64,000 nt of DNA, taken from positions 372,001 to 436,000 of the forward strand of contig CALOAF010000008.1 in assembly GCA_942491385.1 (NCBI GenBank). Direction: 5' to 3'. Of the stretch, positions 25,682 to 35,711 are shown in pieces; positions within the stretch are counted from its first letter, which is position 1, and each line of letters opens with the position of its first letter. This DNA comes from UBA6170 sp942491385. Lineage in GTDB: Bacteria > Chloroflexota > Anaerolineae > Anaerolineales > Anaerolineaceae. The position numbers and the translations under genes were made by a program. The notes beneath the pieces were generated by a model. The model made no database searches. It was not told the origin of the DNA and worked only from the letters and a program-made list of their open reading frames with translations.

Positions 25682-26959
25682 TTAGGTTTCTCTTGTAATA
25701 TGTGCGCCTAATTGAGAAAGTTTTGTTTCTACTGCTTCATATCCTCTGTCTATTTGACGAATATTTCGTAAAACAGAAATTCCCTTTGCCGACAAAGCAG
25801 CTAAGACCAATGCCATTCCAGCACGGATATCAGGGCTTTCTAGATTTTCCCCAAATAATTGGGAAGGTCCTTGGACAATGCAGCGATGGGGATCACATAA
25901 TACAATCTGTGCGCCCATACCCACTAATTTATCCGTGAAGTACATTCGGCTGGGATACATCCAATCATGAAACAACATGGATCCCTGGGATTGGCTCGCT
26001 ACTACAATGGCAATACTCATTAAATCAGTGGGAAATGAAGGCCATGGCATCACACTGATTTCAGGGATGGCATTCCCAAGATCGGGTTCTATTGTGAGCG
26101 GTTGATCTTTAGGAACGAACAAATCATTTCCATTAGTTTCCCACACCACCCCGATTCTTTGAAATACAAGACGAATCATGTCCAAGTATTGATTGCCGGC
26201 ATTATGGATGGTTATTTCGCCTTTCGTTACAGCAGCTGCGCCAATATAAGAAACAACTTCTAAGTAATCGGGTCCTACAGTAAATTCGCAGCCATGCAAA
26301 TGGTCTACCCCTTCAATGTGAAGCGTATTAGATCCAATGTTTTCGATGTGAGCACCCATTTTATTGAGAAAATGACATAATTCCTGAATATGCGGTTCAG
26401 ATGCAGCGTTCCGAATGGTTGATTGTCCTTTGGCTTTCACACAGGCCATAATGGCATTTTCGGTTGCTGTCACACTGGCTTCGTCTAACAAAATGTCAGC
26501 AGCTGTTAGAGCATTGGCATGAAAATGGAACGAACGATCGTAAGTTACCTCGACTCCCAGTTTCGTCAAAGCCAGGATATGTGTATCCAATCGCCTTCTG
26601 CCAATCACATCACCACCTGGCGGGGGAAGGATCAAATTACCCGTCCGAGCAACCATAGGTCCGGCCAATAAAATAGATGCGCGAATTCTGCGACATAGAT
26701 CGGGATCCAGGTTTTTAAATGATATATTTTTGCAATGAATATTCCATGAATTTAAATTCTTGATTTCAATGGAAACTCCTAAACTTTCCATTAATTTTTT
26801 CATCGCCATTACATCTAAAATGTTTGGCATATTATGGAGAACAATCGGTTCATCGGTTAATAAAGTTGCTGCCAGTAAAGGTAATGCTGCATTTTTATTT
26901 CCTGAGGGGGTAAAATCCCCTTTTAATGAATAACCGCCCTCAACAATAAATTTATCCAT
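25682..26959 (-). CDS. murA: UDP-N-acetylglucosamine 1-carboxyvinyltransferase with Asp in place of catalytic Cys
   Basis: 425-residue EPSP-synthase-fold enzyme for the first committed step of peptidoglycan synthesis (enolpyruvyl transfer to UDP-GlcNAc). Motifs: GGYSLKGDFTPSGNKNAALP at the N-terminus, RRIRASILLAGPMVARTG, and the active-site loop PPGGDVIGRRRLDTH. In E. coli this loop is PGGCTIGARPVD with Cys115; here the residue is Asp117. Asp at this place keeps activity but removes the fosfomycin attachment site, as in mycobacteria and chlamydiae. The frame opens at 26983, but ATG at 26959 has GGAGG in front. Confidence 0.93.
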   Translation of the reverse strand: MDKFIVEGGYSLKGDFTPSGNKNAALPLLAATLLTDEPIVLHNMPNILDVMAMKKLMESLGVSIEIKNLNSWNIHCKNISFKNLDPDLCRRIRASILLAGPMVARTGNLILPPPGGDVIGRRRLDTHILALTKLGVEVTYDRSFHFHANALTAADILLDEASVTATENAIMACVKAKGQSTIRNAASEPHIQELCHFLNKMGAHIENIGSNTLHIEGVDHLHGCEFTVGPDYLEVVSYIGAAAVTKGEITIHNAGNQYLDMIRLVFQRIGVVWETNGNDLFVPKDQPLTIEPDLGNAIPEISVMPWPSFPTDLMSIAIVVASQSQGSMLFHDWMYPSRMYFTDKLVGMGAQIVLCDPHRCIVQGPSQLFGENLESPDIRAGMALVLAALSAKGISVLRNIRQIDRGYEAVETKLSQLGAHITRET

Positions 26960-27099
26960 AACTACCTCCAATGTGTGATGCATCTATTATAGCCAAGTTA
27001 TATATAGATGAGTCATTAATCAAGCGGTTGTAAATAATTCAGTAAAAAAAAAGTTTATAACAATTTCGATAAATAAATAATTTATTCTAAACTCGTTTA

Positions 27100-27656
27100 T
27101 GGGGTAGAGCATTATGCGTTCGCGCAAACATATAATGTGGATATCTTGTTTATTGGCTCTTTTTCAGTGAATAATGAGTATTTCTCCAAAACATGCGCTT
27201 TTCCTTCAAGAACAATCTAGAAACCTGAAAAAGATCCAATAATATATTAATATAATGCGCATAGTCACTTGAGAAGCCTGTTTGATTGATCAACTATCAT
27301 CCAGGTTGATCGCTATTATTTCGTGACAGACAGATTTTTGATCATATTGGATAGCAGGAAATGCAATGATCTGCCGTCCCTGATGAATGATTTCATGTAG
27401 GTTGTTTTCTCATGTTTTTTTTGCTCTCGCCGAAACATCGATGAAAGATGGCATTCCATAGCTTCGTTTGGGTGGTATAAAAATCCACATTAATATTATT
27501 CAGTTCCTGTCTCTCTTCACGATCAATTTTTATTTATGAATTTTGGCTTAATAAATATTTTTCTCTGAGTGATGGCATTTTCACCCCATGGATCCCAGTC
27601 CACAGGATTTTTGCATGGTGCAATAGATATGGGGACAATTAATTTATAAAATTATT
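27100..27656 (-). pseudogene. Decayed YyaL/SSP411 (DUF255 thioredoxin-domain) gene
   Basis: The roughly 750 bases between murA and the glycosyltransferase island lack an open frame, but the minus strand still spells successive landmarks of the YyaL/SSP411 family in different frames: NNFIN-stop-LSPYLLHHA (27656-27612; family NxLINExSPYLLQHA), NPVDWDPWGENAI (27609-27571), IKIDREERQEL (27533-27501; family KVDREERPDL), FIPPKRSYGMPSF (27481-27443; family YFPPExRYGMPxF) and, near the C-terminus, KISTLYVCANA-stop-C (about 27150-27109; family KPTAYVCRNxxC). Normal genes encode about 680 residues; this relic is some 557 bases, so frameshifts, stops and large deletions (including the CHWC motif) have removed most of it. 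Confidence 0.8.
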
Positions 27657-27730
27657 CGTAGCTCTATATTATTTTTAACGTGATTGTAGCCAATGGAATT
27701 AAAAAACGCCCGAAAAAAAACAAATTTGAT

Positions 27731-29023
27731 TCAATTCACTTCAATTTTTGAAAACGAATTTTTTAAATTCATAATGATTTGGCTTAGTCCGATCATAGCA
27801 AAAATGATTGTGAACGGAATTGCAGGTAAATAATATCTTTGAAAAGGGAATTTCAGTAATAAAATAATTTCAAGTAAAAACAGAATGAGGCCACTCATTA
27901 AAATCAATTTTAATTTACTGTTCAGAAGTTTGAATGATTTAAAAAAACCAAAAACAAATAAAAGTAAGTAGATAGTGCCACCCAATAAATTCCTAAGTAA
28001 CCCCTTGTGAATAGGATGATTGAAATAAGCGATGATAGAAAGATTTAAATCATTCTGATAATTACCAATTTCCTGTGGAGATGGCTGTAATATGAAAACC
28101 TGGGCGATCAATGCAGTTATTTTCTTTGACGCTGAGTTCGTTAGAAAATCTGGAGTTACTGATTCAATTGAAGATTCTTGGTTTTGTGATAATTCATTCC
28201 TACGATTCATCATTTGAATGCCAACTTTGACAGGGTCTTTCCACATGATTGGGTTGAATGCATAAAAAATACTGATGAGAATGACCAAAAATAAACCTAA
28301 TTGCAAGGCTAGTTGTTTCCATTGTTTTTTATAATAATAAATAATCATGAATATAGCGATTGGAATTAGAAATATTAAGCTCTGTTTTGTGTTAATGGCA
28401 AAAGTAATTGGGATTGAAACCAGAAAGAAATACCTTTTCTCTATTTTTAAAATCATGAAGAGGCTCAATAACATAAAGAATATCATTCCTGATTCTGCCA
28501 TTGCCCGACGTGTATGGAGAAGAAATAAAGAGTTCAAAGAAAACATGCAAACTGAAAAAAATATAAACAAAGTATCACGGCTGAAAACTTCTTTAATAAT
28601 CAAAGCAAATAAAATGATGGAAAATGGAAAGAAAATTGCAGCGCTTAATCTGGCTGTGAGTACCAGTATTTCACTGGGAATGGCATTCCGATTTTCATTC
28701 CATGTCTTTGCCCAATCCCAATCAGAATGGAGCGCTTCAACATTAAAGATATTTCGAAAGATGCCAATTAAATACCTTGTCACGGGAGCGTCCAGAAGCC
28801 GATAGTTTTGCGTCAAAGAATTTTTAGGCTTCTCCTCAAAAAATAAAACTGATGTATTATTGATAATAAGTTCCACATCCTGGCTCATAAATATCTGAGT
28901 GCTTTCATCCGGATGGAATGGAACTGAGATAAGATTTTTAAAATAAAAGAACACCCAAAGAATGGACAATAATCCAACAAACGAATATATAAATTTTTTA
29001 TTTTTCAACAGACTTTTTAACAT
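27731..29023 (-). CDS. GT39/PMT-like polytopic membrane glycosyltransferase
   Basis: 430-residue integral membrane protein with about ten hydrophobic segments. After the first helix the first extracytoplasmic loop contains PFHPDESTQIF, whose Asp-Glu pair is the catalytic-loop signature of GT-C enzymes such as PMT/ArnT; LLHTRRAMAESGMIF is another GT39-type block. It is expected to transfer sugar from a polyprenyl-phosphate donor to lipid or protein outside the membrane. Acceptor unknown. It is divergent from the next gene and their start codons overlap (CATG at 29021-29024). Confidence 0.82.
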   Translation of the reverse strand: MLKSLLKNKKFIYSFVGLLSILWVFFYFKNLISVPFHPDESTQIFMSQDVELIINNTSVLFFEEKPKNSLTQNYRLLDAPVTRYLIGIFRNIFNVEALHSDWDWAKTWNENRNAIPSEILVLTARLSAAIFFPFSIILFALIIKEVFSRDTLFIFFSVCMFSLNSLFLLHTRRAMAESGMIFFMLLSLFMILKIEKRYFFLVSIPITFAINTKQSLIFLIPIAIFMIIYYYKKQWKQLALQLGLFLVILISIFYAFNPIMWKDPVKVGIQMMNRRNELSQNQESSIESVTPDFLTNSASKKITALIAQVFILQPSPQEIGNYQNDLNLSIIAYFNHPIHKGLLRNLLGGTIYLLLFVFGFFKSFKLLNSKLKLILMSGLILFLLEIILLLKFPFQRYYLPAIPFTIIFAMIGLSQIIMNLKNSFSKIEVN

Positions 29024-30636
29024 GATTCAAAAAATCCTCGATAATAAAGTATCCTCTATTGTTATTTTACTGATTTTTCATTTTCTTTTTCGTTTTGTAT
29101 TGTTATCAATAAATTCATTTCCGTTTAATTCGGATGAAGCTATTGTGGGTTTGATGGCAAAACATATACTTGATGGAGAAAATTTCCTATATTTTTATGG
29201 ACAATCATATATGGGGAGTCTGGATGCATACCTGGTTGCCTTTGGATTTATGATCTTAGGAGAAGAGATTTGGGTAATCCGGATAGTCCAGATTATTCTT
29301 TATGGAATGGTGGTTATATTTTCTTATCTATTTGTGGAAAAGTCGTTTCAAAATAAAACAATAGCGTTTATCAGTTCCTTATTTCTCATTTTTCCTGCAG
29401 TTAATGTCGTTTTGTACACCACTGTTTCTCTCGGTGGGTATGGCGAAGCGCTATTACTTGGCATTCTTAGTTTTTATTTAGCAGCATTATTGTTTAAAGA
29501 ATCTACTAATCGTAAGAAGAAGATTATTGTATACCTAGGATTGCTGGGTTTAATTTTGGGTCTCGGGTTATATGTAAATCCTATCAGCCTGACAATGATA
29601 CTTCCTGCCACCTTATTCGTATTCTGGAAACTGGTAAAACAAAATAAAAGAAAGAATAAATTAATAGGTATTTTTCTGATCTTTGCGGTCTTTTTCTTAC
29701 TGGGATCTTCACCTTTCTGGTATTCATTATTCTTCACAAACGGTTTTTCAGTTCTGTCAGAAATTGGTGGGAGCGCTGTGGCTATCGAAGGTAACTCCTA
29801 CATTCAAAGATTAATTTCACATTCGATTTCACTGGTTTTATTTGGTCCGACCGTGATTCTGGGTTTGCGACCACCATGGGCGATTGAATTAATTGGTGGG
29901 GCATTCATTCCTTTGATCATCTTATTTTGGATATTGATCATTTATTTTTTAATAAAAATGAATATAAATCTATTAAAGGACTATCAATTTTTCTTACCCC
30001 TCGCGGGAATTATTATTTTTGTGGCGGGTGGGTTTATTTTTACTTCATTCGGGATAGACCCATCTGGCCGGTATTTTCTTCCGATTGTCATTCCTTTAAG
30101 TATATTTGCAGGTTATGCATGTAATAGGTTGGATAAAAAGATTGTTAATATGCTTGCAGCAATCACAATTGTTTTTCATTTGTATGGTTCGGTAAGTTCA
30201 GGATTGAAAGACCCATTTATTACAACTCAATTTTATTCCCCAGCGCAAATAAAGCATACAAAAATCCTTGATTTAAAAAAAATTCTTATTGGACGAGGGA
30301 GAATATTATGGATATTCGAATTATTGGATATCTTATCCATTGTCGTTCATCAGTGATGAAAAAATAATAACTGTACCCAAATTACCTTACCACCAGGATC
30401 TACGGTATACAGAACGTGATGATCGGATAACGAAATATAATGAATTAATTAAAGGTGCAGAAACTTATTTTTACATAACATCCAATAATCCTGGATTGGA
30501 TGATTTGCTTGTTAGATCTTTTATCGAAAATGATGTTTCATATCTTCAAAAACAGATCGATGATTATCATGTTTTTTATGATCTATCAAAAAAAATAACG
30601 CCTGAGGAATTGGGAATTATTGATGAATTCAAATGA
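29022..30636 (+). CDS. GT39-like membrane glycosyltransferase, one frameshift
   Basis: About 537 residues once the frame is repaired. The N-terminal part has ten or so membrane helices and a GT-C loop NSFPFNSDEAIVGLMAKH near residue 35. The frame stops at 30356, while the natural C-terminal sequence (DEGEYYGYSNYWISYPLSF, then SDEKIITVPKLPYHQDLRY) continues in another frame to 30636. The join falls in the run of eight A at 30275-30282: seven A would read DLKKFLLDEGEYYGYS without a break. The soluble C-terminal domain is typical of this membrane family. Sequencing error or a real slippery site; the former seems likelier. Confidence 0.78.
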
Positions 30637-32156
30637 ATTAGAAAAAAATAAACAAAAAAATTTATTTTTCAATATTGTAATTTTTATACTTATTTTTTTT
30701 ATGGCACTTAGGATACCCTTGGATTCAGATTTTTGGTGGCATTTGCGTGCCGGTCAACTTAGTATTTCTAATGGGTCACCTATACGCCAAGACCTGACGA
30801 CTTTTTCAGTATTTGGATCTCCCTGGGTGAACCATAGTTGGCTCTCCCAAATAATTTATTTTATGATACAAAATCTTCTAGGCCATACAGGCATCATGGT
30901 CAGTGTTGCGGTTTTAGCAACAATTACTATTTACTTTGTATTTATTCGTTTGAGGTCAACACCAATCATCAATGGATTTAATCTAGTATTATGCGTAATG
31001 GCTACTGCAGTTATTTGGTCTCCAAGACCACAATTATTCACATTGTTATTATTTTCAATTTTGGCTTATTTGTTATGCGAAAAACCTATTTTCCAGAAAA
31101 GAATACCGACAATCCTAGTACCGATAATTTTTTTATTTTGGGGAAATCTGCATGGTGGTTTTAGTATTGGTATTATTTTGATGATATCAATATTTATTGG
31201 TAAATTCCTGGACTTTTTCATAGGCAGTGAAAAACTCAACCCTCAACGAAATAAAATACTCCGTAATTGGCTTCTATTGATCTTTGTTTGTTCCTTGGTT
31301 GTCATAATTAATCCCAACGGGGTCGGAATTTGGCAGGTTCAATTTTAATACCCTTTCCATTCCTTCTTTACAGAATTTGATTCCGGAATGGGCATCTCCG
31401 AATTTCCACGAACTTTACCAACAGCCTTTCTTGTGGATATGGCTATTATTGGTGTTTTTCTTTATGACGAATAAATCGCAGCATTCTTTTGCCTCGGTAG
31501 TGCCACTGGTTATTTTGGGAGGGCTAGGTTTTCTGTCCCGTAGAAACTATGTGTATTTCGCAGTATTTGCTATCCCCATTTTAAGTAATGAAATACAACG
31601 GTTTTATGAAATATATATCAAAAAGCCATTAACGGACTCCAGTTATTTTGAAAGATTGAAAAATTTAAATCAAAATTCAAACACGAAATTTTCGAAAACA
31701 ATAAACCTTTTTTTTGTAGGATTTTTATTAATATTAACCTTCGGTAAAGCTGTTTACCTGGGGTCACCAATAATTTATGATACTTATGAAAGCGCAAGTT
31801 ATCCGAAGTCTGCTGTGATGATGTTAAAAGATTATGAAACAAGCGACATGCATTGCCTTAATTCGTATACCTGGGGAGGATATCTTTCCTGGAGAATTCC
31901 AGAATTAAAAATTTTTATTGACGGCAGAACGGATTTGTATGGGGAGAAAATAATTTTGGATTGGATCGAAATGGTAAATGGTGGAGAGTCCTGGAAAGAG
32001 AAATTTGCATTTTATGGTATCAATTGTGTTTTTCTGGAAAACGAAAGGCCAATAATAGCCATAATAGAAGACAGTGATTGGAATCTCATATACTCAGACA
32101 ACCAGGCGATTATTTTAACCAACCCCGACATTGAGTTGTTAGGTTTAGATCAATAA
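30623..32156 (+). CDS. Polytopic membrane protein, GT-C-like, one frameshift
   Basis: About 510 residues after repair. N-terminal loop LDSDFWWHLRAGQLSISNG followed by PWVNHSWLSQIIYF marks a family of bacterial multi-pass proteins related to GT-C glycosyltransferases. About nine helices are followed by a soluble C-terminal domain (WGGYLSWRIPELKIFIDGRT). The frame breaks at TTTT (31343-31346): with three T the reading is WQVQFNTLSIPSLQNLIPEW without interruption. Start ATG at 30623 overlaps the 3' end of the preceding gene. Donor and acceptor unknown. Confidence 0.78.
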
Positions 32157-32169
32157 TTAAGAATCTGTT

Positions 32170-32968
32170 TTATGCATCAAAATGATAATAGTTGATTGGA
32201 GTCTTTAATTGGGATTTGACTTTATCCAATACAGGGAAGACTTTTCGCCACTGATATAGTTCTTCTATATCGATTATTATTGAGGAATAAGAATCCTGGT
32301 CTTTTAATTTGGTGCGAATGACCCCCATGTGATCAATTACAGAACTATATCCTCCTAATTTTGTTTTATTGATATTCCCACACATTTGAGGCAGCTAAGA
32401 TCATTTGGTTTTCTATACTTCTGGCGAGCAAAAGGGCATTGAAGTGATTAATTCTTTTTTGGGGCCATTGAGCAGGTAGGACACAAATTTCAACTTTTTG
32501 GGAAGCATAATTTCTAAAAATTTCTGGAAACCTTAAATCATAACAAATAGCCATTCCAATTTTGATATTCCAGATTTCGAGTATGGACAAAGATGATCCT
32601 GTCTCGAAATTAACATATTCATTCAACTGGGGAAATAGATTTATTTTGTTGTAAGTGGCAACCTGCTTTTTCGGGCCAATAATCATCAGTTGATTATAAT
32701 AACCTTCATTTTGTTTCATTATGTAACTACCCGAAATTAGAAAATTCTTTTGGTCTGCAATTTGTTTCAATTGTGTAATGATTTCATGGTTAATATTATT
32801 TGCTTGTTCCAAGTTCTCTGTAAACCCAGTTGTCCAAAGCTCTGGTAAAACTACTATTTGTTGATCTACGTCAGGTAATTGAGCTAAATACTGCTTAACT
32901 TTTTCAAAATTATGTTCAAATTGATCGGTATGACAATTTACCTGGATAATTGAAAATGTGATATTCAT
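32170..32968 (-). CDS. Nitrilase-superfamily carbon-nitrogen hydrolase, one frameshift
   Basis: About 265 residues in two frames. The catalytic triad is visible: Glu43 (VLPELW), Lys108 (TYNKINLFP) and Cys142 (AICYDLRFPE). The frame ends at 32366 just after ILAASNV, and the remaining 70 residues (GNINKTKLGGYSSVIDHMG) continue in another frame to 32170. The junction, CCCACACATTT at 32377-32387 on the plus strand, is not a homopolymer: a two-base loss in the CA repeat or a one-base gain would both fit. Likely an omega-amidase-type amidohydrolase; substrate not predictable. It is the only soluble enzyme inside the glycosyltransferase island. Confidence 0.75.
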
Positions 32969-33012
32969 ATTTATCTTTTATAATAAAGGATATTATTTTT
33001 CCCGGATAGCTT

Positions 33013-34248
33013 ATGAATCGTAAACAACAAAGAACCATCAAAGAATTCATGCAGATCTTATTATTATTGATCATAGTAGGATTGTTTATTTTTGGCAATC
33101 TGCAATATACAAAGAAAAACCCTGGCGGGAATGATTTTTTGGTTCATTGGGTTGGCACAAAATCTTTTGTTAAAGAAGGGATTAGTCCATATTCAGACAC
33201 TGTAGCTTTACGGATTCAAGATCTTGTATATGGGAGACCAGCACGAGCTGGAGAACATGAATTGCGAGTTGCATACCCATTTTATTCAATATTCCTTTTT
33301 CTTCCGTTTTCTTTAATTGAAGATTTCTCTATAGCCAGAGCTTTATGGATGTCTTTACTGGAATTTTTGGTAATCCTTTCAACTATCATGATGATCAGGA
33401 TGGTAAATTGGAAACCTAAATTTCTAATTTCATTTTTAATGATAGTCTTTAGCTTGTTTTGGTATCATGGACTACGATCTATCATTAATGGAAATGCTGT
33501 CGTAGTTATTTTGTTTTTGGTTGTTTTATCCATTTACGCCATAAATCATAAGCAGGATGAATTGGCAGGAATCTCTTTAGCCTTTTTAACAATTAAACCA
33601 CAAGTCATATTGTTTTTTATCATTTTTATTGTTTTATGGTCAGTCGTCAATCGAAGATATCGAGTAATTTTTTGGTTCTTAGGTTCATTCACAGCTTTGA
33701 TCATTCTTAGTCTGTTTATTTTACCTTCCTGGCCGATGGAATTCATTAGAGAAGTCCTTCGTTACCCAGGTTATAATCCTCCTGGTACCCCAGCCACAGC
33801 ACTGGCGGCTATCTTGCCAGGCATTGGTCAGAAACTTGGAGTTATCTTAACTGTCTTCAGTGGAGTTATATTATTAATTGAATGGTTTTTTGGGAGAAAT
33901 TCAAAAGAAATTAAATTTATCTGGATTTCTTCGTTAACATTGGTATTGGGTCAATGGATGAATATTCAAACAGATCCGGGTAACTTTTTGATAATGTTTC
34001 CTGCGATCATAGTAATTTTTAAAATAATCGAGGATAGATGGAAAAATTCCGGGCAGTGGATCATGCTCATCTATTTGGCTATTCTATTTTTTATTCCCTG
34101 GATAATTTTCATTCGGACTATTAATTTTGGATATCAGCCTCTGCAGAATCCAATCATGTTTTTTCCTGTACCACTGTTTCTTATCGTGGGCTTATATTGG
34201 GTGAGATGGTGGGTAAAGAATCCCGTAACCGAAATTATCAATTCTTGA
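33013..34248 (+). CDS. GT87-like (DUF2029) membrane glycosyltransferase
   Basis: 411-residue membrane protein with about ten helices. The first loop contains GGNDFLVHWVGTKSFVKEGISPYSD..., with the aspartate position used by GT87 mannosyltransferases, then LRVAYPFYSIFLFLPFSL and ALAAILPGIG, typical of DUF2029/GT87 (PimE-like) proteins. Predicted to use polyprenyl-phosphate-linked sugar on the outer face. The frame is intact. It overlaps the following GT39 gene by about 50 bases. Confidence 0.8.
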   Translation: MNRKQQRTIKEFMQILLLLIIVGLFIFGNLQYTKKNPGGNDFLVHWVGTKSFVKEGISPYSDTVALRIQDLVYGRPARAGEHELRVAYPFYSIFLFLPFSLIEDFSIARALWMSLLEFLVILSTIMMIRMVNWKPKFLISFLMIVFSLFWYHGLRSIINGNAVVVILFLVVLSIYAINHKQDELAGISLAFLTIKPQVILFFIIFIVLWSVVNRRYRVIFWFLGSFTALIILSLFILPSWPMEFIREVLRYPGYNPPGTPATALAAILPGIGQKLGVILTVFSGVILLIEWFFGRNSKEIKFIWISSLTLVLGQWMNIQTDPGNFLIMFPAIIVIFKIIEDRWKNSGQWIMLIYLAILFFIPWIIFIRTINFGYQPLQNPIMFFPVPLFLIVGLYWVRWWVKNPVTEIINS

Positions 34249-35711
34249 AAAACAATAATCGAAAAGTAATTTTATTTTCGATATTTATTGTTGGTTTTAT
34301 ATTAAGAGTCTTTTTAATTGGATCACGAGAAATCGCCTATGATGATGCGTTCAGCTATTTTTTGTCCAGAGGATCCTTAACAGACATAATTCTCGGAACT
34401 GCTGCTGATACGATGCCACCACTGTATTATTTCCTATTACACTTCTGGATGAAAATCAGTACGGATTTGTGGTTTTTACGGCTATTGAATGTTGCAATCA
34501 ATTTATTGACCGCTCTCATTGTCTATGCAATTACAAAAGAATTATTTAATTCTAAAAGCGCAAGTATTGCGATATTTTTATTCCTAATTTCACCCTACCA
34601 AATCTATCATTCCCAAGAATTAAGAATGTATGCACTTTTATTGTTCGGTCAGGTTGGTTACTACTACTCATTTTTGAAGGTTTTTCGGTCATCAAGGAAG
34701 CGATACGATTTTTGGATTATTTCCGCTGTTGTGTTTGGCTTAATCGCGATGTATTCCCATAATTTGGGGATAATCGGCTTAGTTTGCATTAATATCATTC
34801 TTCTTTTCTATCGAAATAAACATGTTATAAAATCGCTTGTCCTCGTACAATTATCCATTCTGGTTTTTTCAATTCCCTGGTTTTTTTACCTTCCGCAACA
34901 ATTTGAAAAAATTCAACAGGCTTTCTGGACACAACCACCAGGAATAACTGATCTGTTCCAGGCTTTATATACGCTTTTTTCGTTTTTACCAATGCCGATC
35001 ATATTTATGGGTATCGCCCTGATTATTATTGTCCAAAGTATTGTTTTGCTGATGGTTTTTATTTTCAAAAATAAAACAAAAAAGTACTTCATTTTGTTTT
35101 GTTTAGTGATAAGTCCACCATTAATTTTATTTATTATGTCTTATTTAGTAAAACCTGTATTCGTTCCAAGAATATTCATTTTGAGTTCAATATGGTTTTT
35201 CATATTGTTCGCGGTTTTTATAGAAAAAAATTTAAATCTCTTCTTAGGAAAAATCAATCTAAGTCTTTTTATTTTTATGAGCATATTTTCATTATTTTAT
35301 TTTTATAATTTTGAATCTTTCCCAAGATCATCTTTTCAAGAAGTAAATAAAAAATTAGAAACTTATGAGCCCCTAGAAAATGTCATTCATGATAATAAAT
35401 TGTCTTTTTTCCCGACCATGTTTTATGGTGAAAGACAAAATACTTATTATCTAAAAGATCTAAAAGGATCGCCTAATGACACACTTGCTTTCCCATCACA
35501 AAAAGCTATCGGGTATATTGCCAATGAGAATATTGATGAATTTCTAAATAGGGAATCAATCGTTTTTGTTGTATTTAAAGATACATTAGATGAATATGCA
35601 GAAAATAATTTACCTCATCCTGTTTTGGCGAATCTTCAAAAATGGTATGCTGAAGAACATGACTATTCAATAGGTGATTTATTGATAATTGAATTTGGTG
35701 ATAAAAAATGA
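34197..35711 (+). CDS. GT39-family membrane glycosyltransferase
   Basis: 504-residue classical GT39-type protein. The GT-C loop SREIAYDDAFSYFLSRGS has the tandem acidic residues, followed by DTMPPLYYFLLHFWMK and YHSQELRMYALLL, hallmarks of the PMT_2/RfbD-like family that transfers mannose or related sugars from a lipid-linked donor. About ten helices, then a soluble domain of about 120 residues containing FFPTMFYGERQNTYYL. The start is uncertain: TTG at 34197 or ATG at 34206, both overlapping the upstream gene. The stop overlaps the next start (ATGA). Confidence 0.85.
   Translation: MGEMVGKESRNRNYQFLKNNNRKVILFSIFIVGFILRVFLIGSREIAYDDAFSYFLSRGSLTDIILGTAADTMPPLYYFLLHFWMKISTDLWFLRLLNVAINLLTALIVYAITKELFNSKSASIAIFLFLISPYQIYHSQELRMYALLLFGQVGYYYSFLKVFRSSRKRYDFWIISAVVFGLIAMYSHNLGIIGLVCINIILLFYRNKHVIKSLVLVQLSILVFSIPWFFYLPQQFEKIQQAFWTQPPGITDLFQALYTLFSFLPMPIIFMGIALIIIVQSIVLLMVFIFKNKTKKYFILFCLVISPPLILFIMSYLVKPVFVPRIFILSSIWFFILFAVFIEKNLNLFLGKINLSLFIFMSIFSLFYFYNFESFPRSSFQEVNKKLETYEPLENVIHDNKLSFFPTMFYGERQNTYYLKDLKGSPNDTLAFPSQKAIGYIANENIDEFLNRESIVFVVFKDTLDEYAENNLPHPVLANLQKWYAEEHDYSIGDLLIIEFGDKK

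Noticed and set aside
26984..27730. Possible long non-coding RNA or regulatory region
   Set aside because: Ordered SSP411 protein motifs in broken frames explain most of it better as a gene relic.
28347..28805. 152-codon plus-strand open frame
   Set aside because: Antisense to the GT39-like gene, Lys/Asn-rich low-complexity translation; a shadow of an AT-rich membrane gene.
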